Shown: positions 1 through 8,253 of the stretch, one piece after another | Numbering within the stretch: position 1 is the first letter of the stretch | How the letters are laid out: every line of letters begins with the position of its first letter | Assembly (NCBI GenBank): GCA_036496265.1 | Contig: DASXLL010000068.1 | Location: 1 to 12,625 of the forward strand | Origin: CAYLLN01 sp036496265 | GTDB lineage: Bacteria > Planctomycetota > Planctomycetia > Pirellulales > Pirellulaceae | Length of the DNA stretch: 12,625 nucleotides | Direction of reading: 5' to 3' | Program-made: the position numbers and the translations under genes | Notes under the pieces: model-generated | The model's input: the letters and a program-made list of their open reading frames with translations, nothing else | What the model was told of the DNA's origin: nothing | Databases searched by the model: none

Positions 1-61
1 AGGTGATATTCAGGATGGATCGAATCACTGATACCCAGGGTCCGAAGCCCTAGAGATTATT

Positions 62-116
62 TGTGCAGAAAGGGCAGTTGCACATTTAATCGGCCAGAAC
101 CCGCCTTATTTGTGCA
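62..116. promoter_or_regulatory. TGTGCA dyad plus third copy, candidate operator
   Basis: The hexamer TGTGCA occurs at 62-67, inverted as TGCACA at 79-84, and again direct at 111-116. The first two copies form a dyad with an 11-bp spacer. The direct copies sit in a longer identical 11-mer, TTATTTGTGCA, at 57-67 and 106-116, 49 bp apart. This lies 160-220 bp upstream of the giant extracellular-protein gene in an AT-richer stretch. The repeat is seen directly; a role as a transcription-factor site is inference. No known regulator is assigned. Confidence 0.35.
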
Positions 117-129
117 AAGCCCACCCAAA

Positions 130-152
130 AGTGTAAATCTGTATACTACACA
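130..152. promoter_or_regulatory. AGTGTA-n11-TACACA dyad overlapping a TATACT box
   Basis: AGTGTA (130-135) and TACACA (147-152) are imperfect inverted repeats, five of six pairs, with the same 11-bp spacer as the dyad at 62-84. TATACT at 142-147 resembles a sigma-70 -10 hexamer and falls inside this dyad, which would suit repression of a promoter for the gene starting at 279. I found no acceptable -35 hexamer 16-18 bp upstream, so the promoter call is weak. A transcript from here would have a leader of about 125 nt. Confidence 0.25.
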
Positions 153-278
153 GACCGACTGCCATTTGCCACACTCACCGCTGCATTTCTGGCCTTTGCC
201 GCGTTTATTTGATGGTGCTGGCAAGGTATAGTCGGAGCGGGCTTAGGGCAGCCGGCAGCGAGCTGTGGACCACCGAAA

Positions 279-3200
279 ATGACGCTTGGGAACCGGTCCA
301 CGCGCTCGATCAAAAAATCGCGCTCGGCTGCGCGCCGGCGAAACGCTGTTCGCAAGCGGCGATTGGCGATCGAGCAATTTGAAAACCGCAGGCTTTTGGC
401 TGATATAAGCCTCAACAGCGTACAGTTGATCGAGAAGGACCTCCCGTCCACCAGCATCACGCCGATCATCGGCGAGCAAGTCTGCATTCGGGCGAATTTC
501 ACAACTGCCAGCCTTCCTGCCGCGTCCAGTTATCGCCTTGAATTCAGCCTGGATAGCGTCCCGATCAGCATCAGCAACGTCACGGCCGGCGCGGGAGTCG
601 CGTCGAGCAGTTGGTTCTACTATCAGTGCGGCTGGTTTGCTTCGCCGGGCCAGCACAGCGCTCAGGTTTCGCTCGACGCAGACAACACCGTCGCCGAAAC
701 GAACGAGTCGAACAATACGCTGGCGAGCCCGCTGCTGTTTACGCCGATAGCCCCGACAACGCTGCCGCAAAAACTGCTCAATCCGCTGGGTGGCGTGCCG
801 TTTCACGATTGGCGGATTTCGAGCTATGTGGATGTCGATCCGACCTCGGGATTTAAGGATTTTCAGGGCGGCACGATGACGACCGACGGACACACCGCTC
901 ACGACATCGGCGTGCCCAACTTTACCCGCATGGATCAGGGGATTCCCGAATATGCCGCTGCCGACGGAGTCGTCGAAGACACCCAAGACGGCAATTTCGA
1001 TCGCAATACGACGCGCGGCAGTCGGCCGGCCAACTACATTGTCATCAACCACGGCAACGGGTGGCGAACGACTTACTATCACTTGATGGCCAACACGATT
1101 GCTGTGAAGATCGGCGACACGGTAAAGGCGGGACAGTTTCTGGGCCTGGTGGGAAGTTCCGGTGACGCCAGCGGACCGCACTTGCATTTCGGCGTTAGTC
1201 ACAACAACAACGTGATCGAGTCGGAATATGATTCGGGCGACTTCTATGTGAGTCCTTATGGTTATCAAGCCAGCCAGCCGACTTATGTCCTCAATGCGGT
1301 GGTGACCAGTTTTATTCCGAGCAGCTCCGATTTCTCCGAGCGGCCGGCCGAGCAGACGATTTTCTCGACGCAGACACCGCAAACGCCGACCTTCGTGTTT
1401 TGGGTTAGCGCAGTTCAGAGCGGCGAGCATCTGGATTTAACCGAATACCGGCCAGATGGTACGGTCAATTCGACATTGAACAGCTTGGTGCAAGGACCGA
1501 TCAACAGCGGCGCATTTTGGTGGCGGCCCTCGACCACCGGATTGAACTCCAATCCGGGCACCTGGCGGCTCGTGATCTCGAAAAACGGCGTGGAACTCGC
1601 CAGCCGGAGCTTTGTGGTGACCACCGGCGCAGGTGCGGCGCAAATTCAGGTCACGCAAAACGGCCTCGACATCAGCGACAACCGCACGACGGCAGTTGAC
1701 TACGGCTCCGCGGCGCTCGGCGGCGCTGCGGTCAGCCAGACATTTACGATTAACAACTTTGGCACCGTGCCGCTGAGCCTCTCGGGGCTCTCACTGCCAC
1801 CGGGCTTTGTGCTGAACGGTGCTTTTCCTAGCTCCATCGCCGTGGGAGCCTCGACCAACTTCTCGGTCGATCTCACCACGACTGCCGCCGGCAGCAAATT
1901 CGGCGCGATTCAGTTCTCGACCAATGATCCAGACACGCCGACGTTCAATTTCAACGTTTCGGGCACGATAACCGGGGCCGCACCGGCTGCCGCGCCCGTG
2001 CTATCGATCAGCGGGCCGGCTCTGGCATATACGAAATTCGGCCAGGCGATGTTAATTAAGCCGGCGGCCGCGCTCGCCGACGCGGATTCCACCAATTTCG
2101 GCGGCGGCACGTTAGCGGCCGAATTTTCTTCGATCAGTTCGACTGCGGATGTGCTCGGGATTCAAAACGGCGGTACTGGGATCGGGCAAATCGGTGTCAG
2201 CGGCAACAGTGTTTTATATGGCGGCGTGCCAATTGGAATTGTTGCCGGCGGGACCGGCGGCACACCTCTTTCGGTCAACCTCAACTCCGCAGCCACGCCG
2301 GACGCCGTTCAGGCTCTCATGCGCAGCATCGCATTCAGCACGACGACAACCCATCCGGAAAATCTATCGCGGTACGTCCGGCTTTCGCTCACGGATGAAT
2401 CGGGTAATCTCAGCAACCAGCCGATTGCCGTAGTCGATCAGAACTTGTATCCGACGACCGCATCGATCGACGCTAACGGCAACCTGCTAATTGCCGACAG
2501 CAGCGTGGCGGGCAAGGACGACGTCTGGCGACTGGAGCGCAGCGGCGACAATCTCAAGCTGACGGATCTGTCGGGCTACGTGATCGATGCGTCTTCCATC
2601 GCGGGCTCGACGGGCAACGTTTCCGCGGTTGTTACGATTCCACTCGCCGCACTATCGCCGACGGGGCAAGTCATCCTCGACACGCGAAATGGCAACGACT
2701 CGCTGACCATCGACTTATCCAGCGGCGATCCGATTCCCGCCGGCGGCATCAACTTCCTCGGCGGCGATCCCACTGTCAGTCCCGGCGACAAGCTCACGAT
2801 TACTGGCGGCAATCAGGGCACCGTCACTTACAACTACACGAATGCTCATGATGGCTCGATCGCCATGAGCAATTTTGGCACCGTGAGCTACACCGGGCTG
2901 GAGCCGATCGTCAACTCGGGCAGCGCGACGGACGTTGTCTTCAATCTGCCTGCCGGTCCGAACACGGTGACGCTCGGCGACGACGGCACGACCGGCAATC
3001 AGCTTTCTCGCCTCAGCGCCTCGACCATTGAAACGACCGATTTCGCTAATCCGAGCGGCACGCTGACGATCAATGCTGGTAATTCGGCCGACACGCTCAC
3101 GCTCAATCCACTGCCGGATTTCTCCGCGGGTCTGACGCTCGGCGCATCGACGGCTCCCTTCGGAAGTCTGACTTTCGCTGGCGCGCTGGCCCTGGCTGCC

Positions 3201-6200
3201 AACAACAGCTTGGCGGCCTATTCGAGTGGCAAAATCAGTGTCCCCAATGCCACCAGCGCGATTTCGACGAGCGGCATAGGAAGTATTACGCTGATTTCCA
3301 ATCGGAATATTGTCGTTTCGACCGGCGCTAGCTTCTCGACGGTCGATGGGGACATCGATTTCGCGACCAATCAGCAAGATCCACCGACCGGTGGCAATTT
3401 CTCTGGCATCAGCATGAGCGGCACGCTGACGACGAGCGGCGCGGGGAACATCTTGTTGACAGGAAAGGGCGGCAGCGATAGCACGACCAGTTTACACATC
3501 GGCGTGGACATTCTTCGTGGTGTCGTTCGCTCCTCATCCGCGAGCGCCGGCGCGGGAAAGATCACGATCAACGGCACAGGAGGTGTGGGCACCGGCGACA
3601 ACGATGGCGTGTCGGTCGAAGGAGCCGGCGCCGATGTTGAGTCGGTCACTGGGGATATTCAAATTACGGGAGGCGCTGGCAACGGCACAACGACGCTTAA
3701 CCGTGGCATCGCCGTGCTGAGTGGCGGGCAGATCCAATCGAAGGGGACGGGAGTCTCTGCTGCCAACATTTCTCTCACCGGCACAGGTGGACCAGGAACC
3801 GACTCAAATAGCGGCGTCAGCATCGCGAGCAGCTCGATAATAACTGCGGTGGACGGGCGAATTGCCATTTCGGGCACGGCGAGTTCGTCGACGACGGGAG
3901 CGTTCAATCAGGGAATCCGTCTGAATGGCGGCGCTGTGGTGACCAACGGCACGATCGCCGGCGGCGGCTCCATTACGCTCGTCGGTCAGGGAGGTGCGGG
4001 GACGACGGACCTGGATGGCGTGATCCTTCAAAGCTCAGGCAGCTACGTGCAGTCGGTCACGGGCGATATTCAGATTACCGGCACGGGCGGCAACGGCTCG
4101 ACGACCTTTAATCGTGGGATCGCCGTTATCAATGGCGGCCAGATTATGTCTACGGGAGTTGGCCCGGCCGCAGCGAATATTTCCCTGAATGGCACGGGCG
4201 GGGCCGGCACCGATTCTGCCCGTGGCATCGAAATTTTTAGCGCGACTTCATGGATAACAAGCGTTGACGGTGACATCAGCCTGACGGGCCGCGGTGGGCC
4301 ATCGGCAACGGGCTCTTTTTGCCCCGGCGTCCTGGTTCTCGGCGGCGCACAGGTCGCATCCACCGGCACAGGAAGTTCCGCGGGAAGCATTTCGATTTCG
4401 GGAACTGCCGGAGGCGGTGGAAACGGCTCAAATAATAACGGGACACGGATCGAAGGGGCGGGAAGCCAGGTCACCTCCGTCGATGGCGACATCACGATGG
4501 TCGGCAGCGCATCAGGCAGCGCACCCAATCGTTTTTCCGGTATTAGCCTCGTTCTGAGTGGAGCGATTCAGGTTACGGGCACGGGCCGGTTGTCGATGAC
4601 CGGGACGGCAGGAGTCGCGGGCAATCAAATCGGTAACGCATTAAATCTTGCCAGCGTGGTTTCCGTTCCAAATTCGTCCGTGACGCTGGTCGGCGACACG
4701 ATGTTCCTGGATCCCGCGAATCTGACGCTCAATGCGGCCACTGTAACGCTGTTGCCCAAAACTCCAGGCCGCACGATCGATTTGGGGCAGGCCGCTGTGG
4801 GCACAACCTCGTTCGACGACGCGCCTCCTGTTCCGGCGAATCCGGTGACCGTGGCATTCCAAACCGTCCAAGGTGGCTCAGCAGCCAATGGCGGCGTCAT
4901 TCACTTCGCGGCTCAACATAACGGCTTCGATCCAGTCACCCACCACCCGGCCGCTCCTCAAGTGACCATTAACAATGCGCTGCCCGCTGATTTGTCGGTA
5001 ACGCTGAATCTAGATAGCTCGAACGCCATTGCGATTGTGACTTTCAGTTCAGGGCAAAACTCAGTTGATATCGAGTTTGACGCAGGAATAAACCGCCGCG
5101 GCACAATGGGCAACGACCTTTCGATCTCATTTACGAGGGCGAATCGGCAAGGCCAGGGGCCCTTGGTCACGTTTGGCGGGCCCAACAACGATCAGGTTAT
5201 CGTCACGCTGGATACGGCGGGCACCACAGCGCAACAACTGGTGGATGCCATCAATTTCAATTCGCTGAACGATGGGATTATCGTGGCAACTTATTTCGGG
5301 CCGGATACGGATATCTCCAATACGCTCGTCACGCAGGTTCAGTTAAGCGGCGGAAACGACGGCTCAAGTGCGCAAGATGTCATCGACGCGATCAACAACG
5401 CAGTCATTCCCTTTGGGCAGCCGAACGCTGGTCAGGCCGTCGTGCAAGCCACGCTCGCATCGGGCAGCGGAAACACTCTCGTGGCCCTCGACGGGCCCGG
5501 CAAAACCTACGCAGATGTGCCGTTGGCGATTCCGGCTAGCTCCAGCGAACTTGGCTTGACCGACGACGAGTTCGATACGATCACTGCCGGCATTCTCCAA
5601 ATCGGCGATCCGAACAGTGGCCCGATCACGATTAGTGCCAATATCGCGCGCGCGACCGCTACAAATATCGGTCTGACAAGCGGCGGGATGATTCGTTTTA
5701 CCGGCGGCTCCATCGACACGGGTGGAGGAGACGTAATGCTCGCGCCGGGCGCCGATGGCGTTAGCGTCGCGCACCCCGGCGTGGACACAGACTTGGATGC
5801 CAGCGGCACGCTGAGTTTCGCCAGCGGTGCGAATCTCGTCATCCCAATCGGCGGCCTAACGGTGGACACGCAGTACGATCAGCTTCATGCGATCGGCAAT
5901 GTGGATTTGACCGGTATGAATTTGGTGCCGGCGCTCGGCTTTCAGCCGGCGGTGGGAGACCAGTTCACGGTCGTCAATAATATGGGCTTCGGCGCGACAA
6001 TTGGACAGTTCAGCAACATTTCGAATCAAAAGCTGGCCGTTAAGACGGCAAACTACAACGCGATTTTCGCTGTCAACTATCAGGGAGGGGACGGAAACGA
6101 TGTTGTCTTGACCGCCCTCGACATTGCCCCCACGTTGGACCCAATTCCCGATCCCGACTCGATCGACGAAGATGCAAGCCTGCAATCAATTGGACTTACC

Positions 6201-7193
6201 GGTTTATCCGCCGGTCATGACGGAACAGCGATCCTCAACGTTACGGCTGTCAGCAGCAATCCCAGCTTGATTCCCAATCCGGACGTGACGTATTCCAATG
6301 CGGACGGCACTGGGACGCTGACTTACACGCCGCTTCGCGACCAATTCGGCACCGCGACCATCACAGTCACCGTGCAAGACGACGGCGGGACAGATAGTGG
6401 CGGCGTCGATACGATCACACAAACTTTTGTCGTCACGGTCAACCCCGTCAACGATCCGCCCACGTTCGATCACCTGGCCGGTAATTACTCAGCCAAAGAT
6501 GAGGACGTGACGACGCGCGGGCCGGCGGTGGAGCAATCGGTTCCGGGCTGGGCGGCCAATATGTCAGCGGGACCCGCGAACGAGACGGGCCAGATGCTGA
6601 CGTTTTCGGTTTCCAACGACAACCACGCACTCTTTGCAGTTCAGCCGGCGGTTGGCGCCGATGGCACATTGACCTATACACCGCGAGCGAATGCTCACGG
6701 CGTCGCGAATGTCACGGTCGTGCTGCAAGACGACGGCGACGGCAATAACACGAGTCAGCAGGTTTCATTTCAGATTGAAATAGTCAAGACGCACCCGCTG
6801 CACAACGCGGCGGAGAGCGGGAAGCGCAATGGGCTCGACGTCACCGGATCAACGAGCCTTCAACCGGATGGTTTTATCGTCGCCAACGACGTGTTGACGG
6901 TGATTAACTACATTAATGCCAAGGGTTCGGGCAAAATCCCCGACCACGCGCCACCGGGACCGCCGTATCCGGACGTCAACGGCGATGATCAGGTGGTCGC
7001 GGAAGATGTTCTCCAGATCATTAACTACATCAACGCCCATCCGGGCCAATCCGAAGCGCCTAGCGGCGCTGAGGCATTGCCGGTCGAAACAGTCATCCCG
7101 GCGCCAGCCGTCGGCATTCCGGCCGAACTGATCAATCTCCTCGCCGGCGATCTGGCCGCAGCTCAGCTCAAACGGCGGCGGTTGATAACCTGA
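279..7193 (+). CDS. Giant extracellular modular protein: CARDB, M23 peptidase, beta-helix repeats, cadherin-like domains, dockerin
   Basis: 2304 residues, uninterrupted. Residues 1-30 are rich in Arg/Lys and are followed by IEQFENRRLLA (31-41), the N-terminal signature of planctomycete exported giant proteins; there is no classical hydrophobic signal peptide. Residues 43-150 are CARDB-like and end in an ETNESNN motif (140-146). An M23 metallopeptidase domain follows (about 200-310): zinc ligands H205, D209 and H303 and catalytic H268 and H301 are all present, including HLHFG, so the domain should be active. Residues 455-565 resemble a choice-of-anchor-D/ASH domain; 574-720 a cadherin-like module (DADSTNFGGG); 1010-1451 a repetitive, probably beta-helical stalk; 1580-1695 another beta module found in planctomycete giants; 1865-1946 a segment like those near autotransporter passenger ends (YDQL to GDGNDVVLT). 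Two cadherin-like domains (1948-2062, 2063-2168) precede a dockerin-like pair (2187-2250). ATG at 279 is the only ATG after the in-frame stop at 210; no good Shine-Dalgarno. Likely a surface or matrix protein with peptidase activity; the substrate is unknown. Confidence 0.93.
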   Translation: MTLGNRSTRSIKKSRSAARRRNAVRKRRLAIEQFENRRLLADISLNSVQLIEKDLPSTSITPIIGEQVCIRANFTTASLPAASSYRLEFSLDSVPISISNVTAGAGVASSSWFYYQCGWFASPGQHSAQVSLDADNTVAETNESNNTLASPLLFTPIAPTTLPQKLLNPLGGVPFHDWRISSYVDVDPTSGFKDFQGGTMTTDGHTAHDIGVPNFTRMDQGIPEYAAADGVVEDTQDGNFDRNTTRGSRPANYIVINHGNGWRTTYYHLMANTIAVKIGDTVKAGQFLGLVGSSGDASGPHLHFGVSHNNNVIESEYDSGDFYVSPYGYQASQPTYVLNAVVTSFIPSSSDFSERPAEQTIFSTQTPQTPTFVFWVSAVQSGEHLDLTEYRPDGTVNSTLNSLVQGPINSGAFWWRPSTTGLNSNPGTWRLVISKNGVELASRSFVVTTGAGAAQIQVTQNGLDISDNRTTAVDYGSAALGGAAVSQTFTINNFGTVPLSLSGLSLPPGFVLNGAFPSSIAVGASTNFSVDLTTTAAGSKFGAIQFSTNDPDTPTFNFNVSGTITGAAPAAAPVLSISGPALAYTKFGQAMLIKPAAALADADSTNFGGGTLAAEFSSISSTADVLGIQNGGTGIGQIGVSGNSVLYGGVPIGIVAGGTGGTPLSVNLNSAATPDAVQALMRSIAFSTTTTHPENLSRYVRLSLTDESGNLSNQPIAVVDQNLYPTTASIDANGNLLIADSSVAGKDDVWRLERSGDNLKLTDLSGYVIDASSIAGSTGNVSAVVTIPLAALSPTGQVILDTRNGNDSLTIDLSSGDPIPAGGINFLGGDPTVSPGDKLTITGGNQGTVTYNYTNAHDGSIAMSNFGTVSYTGLEPIVNSGSATDVVFNLPAGPNTVTLGDDGTTGNQLSRLSASTIETTDFANPSGTLTINAGNSADTLTLNPLPDFSAGLTLGASTAPFGSLTFAGALALAANNSLAAYSSGKISVPNATSAISTSGIGSITLISNRNIVVSTGASFSTVDGDIDFATNQQDPPTGGNFSGISMSGTLTTSGAGNILLTGKGGSDSTTSLHIGVDILRGVVRSSSASAGAGKITINGTGGVGTGDNDGVSVEGAGADVESVTGDIQITGGAGNGTTTLNRGIAVLSGGQIQSKGTGVSAANISLTGTGGPGTDSNSGVSIASSSIITAVDGRIAISGTASSSTTGAFNQGIRLNGGAVVTNGTIAGGGSITLVGQGGAGTTDLDGVILQSSGSYVQSVTGDIQITGTGGNGSTTFNRGIAVINGGQIMSTGVGPAAANISLNGTGGAGTDSARGIEIFSATSWITSVDGDISLTGRGGPSATGSFCPGVLVLGGAQVASTGTGSSAGSISISGTAGGGGNGSNNNGTRIEGAGSQVTSVDGDITMVGSASGSAPNRFSGISLVLSGAIQVTGTGRLSMTGTAGVAGNQIGNALNLASVVSVPNSSVTLVGDTMFLDPANLTLNAATVTLLPKTPGRTIDLGQAAVGTTSFDDAPPVPANPVTVAFQTVQGGSAANGGVIHFAAQHNGFDPVTHHPAAPQVTINNALPADLSVTLNLDSSNAIAIVTFSSGQNSVDIEFDAGINRRGTMGNDLSISFTRANRQGQGPLVTFGGPNNDQVIVTLDTAGTTAQQLVDAINFNSLNDGIIVATYFGPDTDISNTLVTQVQLSGGNDGSSAQDVIDAINNAVIPFGQPNAGQAVVQATLASGSGNTLVALDGPGKTYADVPLAIPASSSELGLTDDEFDTITAGILQIGDPNSGPITISANIARATATNIGLTSGGMIRFTGGSIDTGGGDVMLAPGADGVSVAHPGVDTDLDASGTLSFASGANLVIPIGGLTVDTQYDQLHAIGNVDLTGMNLVPALGFQPAVGDQFTVVNNMGFGATIGQFSNISNQKLAVKTANYNAIFAVNYQGGDGNDVVLTALDIAPTLDPIPDPDSIDEDASLQSIGLTGLSAGHDGTAILNVTAVSSNPSLIPNPDVTYSNADGTGTLTYTPLRDQFGTATITVTVQDDGGTDSGGVDTITQTFVVTVNPVNDPPTFDHLAGNYSAKDEDVTTRGPAVEQSVPGWAANMSAGPANETGQMLTFSVSNDNHALFAVQPAVGADGTLTYTPRANAHGVANVTVVLQDDGDGNNTSQQVSFQIEIVKTHPLHNAAESGKRNGLDVTGSTSLQPDGFIVANDVLTVINYINAKGSGKIPDHAPPGPPYPDVNGDDQVVAEDVLQIINYINAHPGQSEAPSGAEALPVETVIPAPAVGIPAELINLLAGDLAAAQLKRRRLIT
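3399..4631 (+). repeat. Alternating 33/36-residue repeat array in the giant protein
   Basis: Residues 1041-1451 comprise twelve units of 32-38 residues; a thirteenth, degenerate one precedes them (around 1010-1040). Two unit types alternate. One carries a [STA]-V-[TD]-G-[DR]-I motif (residues ending at I1026, I1127, I1195, I1264, I1333, I1405); the other carries a G-x-I-[ST]-[IL]-x-G-x-G-G type motif. From unit 3 on, alternation is strict with a period of 68-72 residues; units 1 and 2 are both of the second type. Units 3-4 (1109-1177) and 7-8 (1246-1314) are identical at 47 of 69 residues in my hand alignment, pointing to duplication of a four-unit block of 137 residues (411 bp). Gly/Ser/Thr-rich short-period repeats with alternating hydrophobics suggest a right-handed beta-helix, as in filamentous-haemagglutinin-like proteins; the fold is inferred. 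Confidence 0.8.
6837..7028 (+). other. Dockerin-like domain region of the giant protein
   Basis: Two duplicated segments each end in INYINA. The second calcium loop starts at D2232 (DVNGDD...D2243) and has acidic or amide residues at positions 1, 3, 5 and 12 of a 12-residue EF-type loop. The first starts at D2187 (DVTG) and resumes at DGFIVAND with about six extra residues (STSLQP) between, so it does not fit the 12-residue spacing as written. Planctomycete exported giants often end in such dockerin-like modules. They are followed here by a 50-residue Pro/Ala-rich tail ending KRRRLIT. No cohesin is visible in the window. Confidence 0.75.
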
Positions 7194-7194
7194 G

Positions 7195-7211
7195 CGGCCT
7201 AATGATGGCCG
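7195..7211 (+). terminator. Weak hairpin between convergent genes
   Basis: CGGCC at 7195-7199 and GGCCG at 7207-7211 can pair around a 7-nt loop immediately after the stop codon of the giant gene. The two convergent genes are only 35 bp apart, so some shared termination signal is expected here. The stem is only 5 bp and no T-tract follows on either strand, so this is a weak candidate. Confidence 0.2.
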
Positions 7212-7228
7212 TCATAGCATCCATCGAG

Positions 7229-7897
7229 CTAAGACGTCGCAGGTTTGCTTTGACCAACGGTCTGTTTCGAGACTTGCCGGTTCTTGGCGCTCCAATAGGC
7301 GGCGTTGGTTTTGGCATAGGCACAAGCGGCTTGCAGCTTCTGGACTGAGGCGTTCAGGGCCGTGTAGTTGGCGGCGAAGCGCTGCCGGACGTCGGCGACT
7401 TGGGCAGCGAGCGAGGGAACGCGGCTGGCGCGGGCCTCGGTGAAGCGGGCGTCGGGCAAGCCCAGGACACGGCGGCGCTTGCGGACAGCGGTAATCGTCC
7501 GGCCGGTGAGGCGGGCGGCTTCACTTAAGCTCAGGCGCATCAGCATCTCGTCTTCTTCACGCTTCCAGTGAACGGGCAGCGAGGCGCGAGTTTGCTTTTT
7601 GCGACTGCGCGGGCGCTGGCAATGCCGCTGCCATGATTCGGCGACTTCGAGTGGGACGCCGAAGCAGGCGGCGACAATAGCCGGAGTTTCGAGCCGGACG
7701 GCCCGGGCGAGGGCCTTATACATGACCAGTTGCCGTTCGCCGTTTGCCAGGCCGATGGGCCAGCGGATGGGAGCTTCACTAAGACCGACGATTTCTACCA
7801 AGCCGCGACTTTCGCATTCGACGAAAGTGCCGATGGCGAAAACGGGTGTCAAATACGGACCGAAACGAGGTTTGGGCGCCTCTGACATGTTCGGCAT
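7229..7897 (-). CDS. Hypothetical protein with two helix-turn-helix-like segments, possible DNA-binding protein
   Basis: 222 residues. An N-terminal block (PKPRFGPY at 8-15, then a short beta-rich stretch to about 50) is followed by a helical region around 60-93 in which ACFGVPLEVAESWQRH reads like a helix-turn-helix. A basic linker (RPRSRKKQTR, 95-104) leads to a second module at 111-151 that begins WKREED and contains LSLSEAARLTGRTITAVRKR, resembling Myb/SANT or homeodomain-like HTH units in which a leading Trp and acidic pair precede the recognition helix. The C-terminus (164-205) is helical. From memory, unverified, proteins starting with this PKPRFGPY block occur as an expanded family in Planctomycetota. 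DNA binding is inferred from composition; no target is known. The ATG at 7895-7897 gives MPNMSEAP; Met4 (7886-7888) is an equally possible start. No Shine-Dalgarno is seen. The gene is convergent with the giant gene. Confidence 0.82.
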   Translation of the reverse strand: MPNMSEAPKPRFGPYLTPVFAIGTFVECESRGLVEIVGLSEAPIRWPIGLANGERQLVMYKALARAVRLETPAIVAACFGVPLEVAESWQRHCQRPRSRKKQTRASLPVHWKREEDEMLMRLSLSEAARLTGRTITAVRKRRRVLGLPDARFTEARASRVPSLAAQVADVRQRFAANYTALNASVQKLQAACAYAKTNAAYWSAKNRQVSKQTVGQSKPATS

Positions 7898-7926
7898 TCT
7901 ACTTGGGTGCTCGGACGGCGGCGTGC

Positions 7927-7954
7927 ATTATGCATGCCGCACATTATTTGTCCG
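7927..7954 (-). promoter_or_regulatory. Candidate promoter for the 222-residue gene
   Basis: On the minus strand, CGGACA (7954-7949) is followed after 16 bp by CATAAT (7932-7927). These match the sigma-70 consensus at four and five of six positions. A transcript would start near 7919-7920 and have a leader of about 22 nt before the ATG at 7897. This is a consensus match only. Confidence 0.35.
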
Positions 7955-8143
7955 AGAGGGCTCTGCGAGTAGAGCGGCGCGATCGGGGCGTCGCAACGGC
8001 ATCGCGAGCAGGCTCACGCGGAGGAGAAAACGCCCATTTGATCCGCGACATTTTGGCCGGCATGGCGGTTTTCCGCCACGAGATCGGGCTTCCGCCAAGT
8101 GACTAACGCGATCTTAACGTTCGCCGGAACAAGGAGATTACTA

Positions 8144-8163
8144 CTCGTAGGACGCCTCACGAG
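8144..8163. other. Stem-loop in the intergenic region
   Basis: CTCGT (8144-8148) pairs with ACGAG (8159-8163), and inside it AGG pairs with CCT around an ACG loop. This gives an 8-bp stem with one bulged C at 8158. No run of T follows on either strand, so it is not a standard intrinsic terminator. It may be a leader structure of the downstream gene or chance. Confidence 0.25.
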
Positions 8164-8253
8164 CGGTCACGTACAAAACGACGCGGGGGCGACGGATTGA
8201 CTTGCTCCATGATCAGGTGACGGCTCTAATAGTTCCACTGCAGGACCCAAGCG

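Larger units (their letters stand above)
7898..8253. other. Intergenic region between divergent genes, no convincing gene
   Basis: These 356 bp separate the minus-strand 222-residue gene from the plus-strand 83-residue gene and so should hold promoters for both directions. I see the minus-strand promoter candidate at 7927-7954 and a hairpin at 8144-8163. AAGGAG at 8131-8136 looks like a Shine-Dalgarno but has no start codon at a usable distance. AGGA at 8242-8245 is 8 nt before the ATG at 8254. TTGACT at 8197-8202 looks like a -35 box, but the nearest -10-like TCTAAT (8225-8230) is 22 bp away. A plus-strand open frame ends at 8106 but has no recognisable product. Confidence 0.5.

Noticed and set aside
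3..53. Open frame at the left edge ending at TAG 51-53, possibly the tail of a preceding gene
   Set aside because: Only 16 codons are visible, with no recognisable sequence, so it cannot be told from chance.
243..1430. 395-residue open frame on the minus strand opposite the start of the giant gene
   Set aside because: The plus strand carries recognisable CARDB and M23 motifs here, while the minus translation shows no domain and is Arg/Ile/Val-rich as expected of an antisense shadow in GC-rich coding DNA.
2715..3377. 220-residue open frame on the minus strand
   Set aside because: Antisense to the intact giant gene, low-complexity and Arg-rich, with no recognisable motif.
7846..8106. 86-residue plus-strand open frame in the divergent intergenic region
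   Set aside because: No homology I recognise, no ribosome-binding site, overlaps the start of the opposite gene, and its composition is irregular; a shorter version from 7930 is not excluded.
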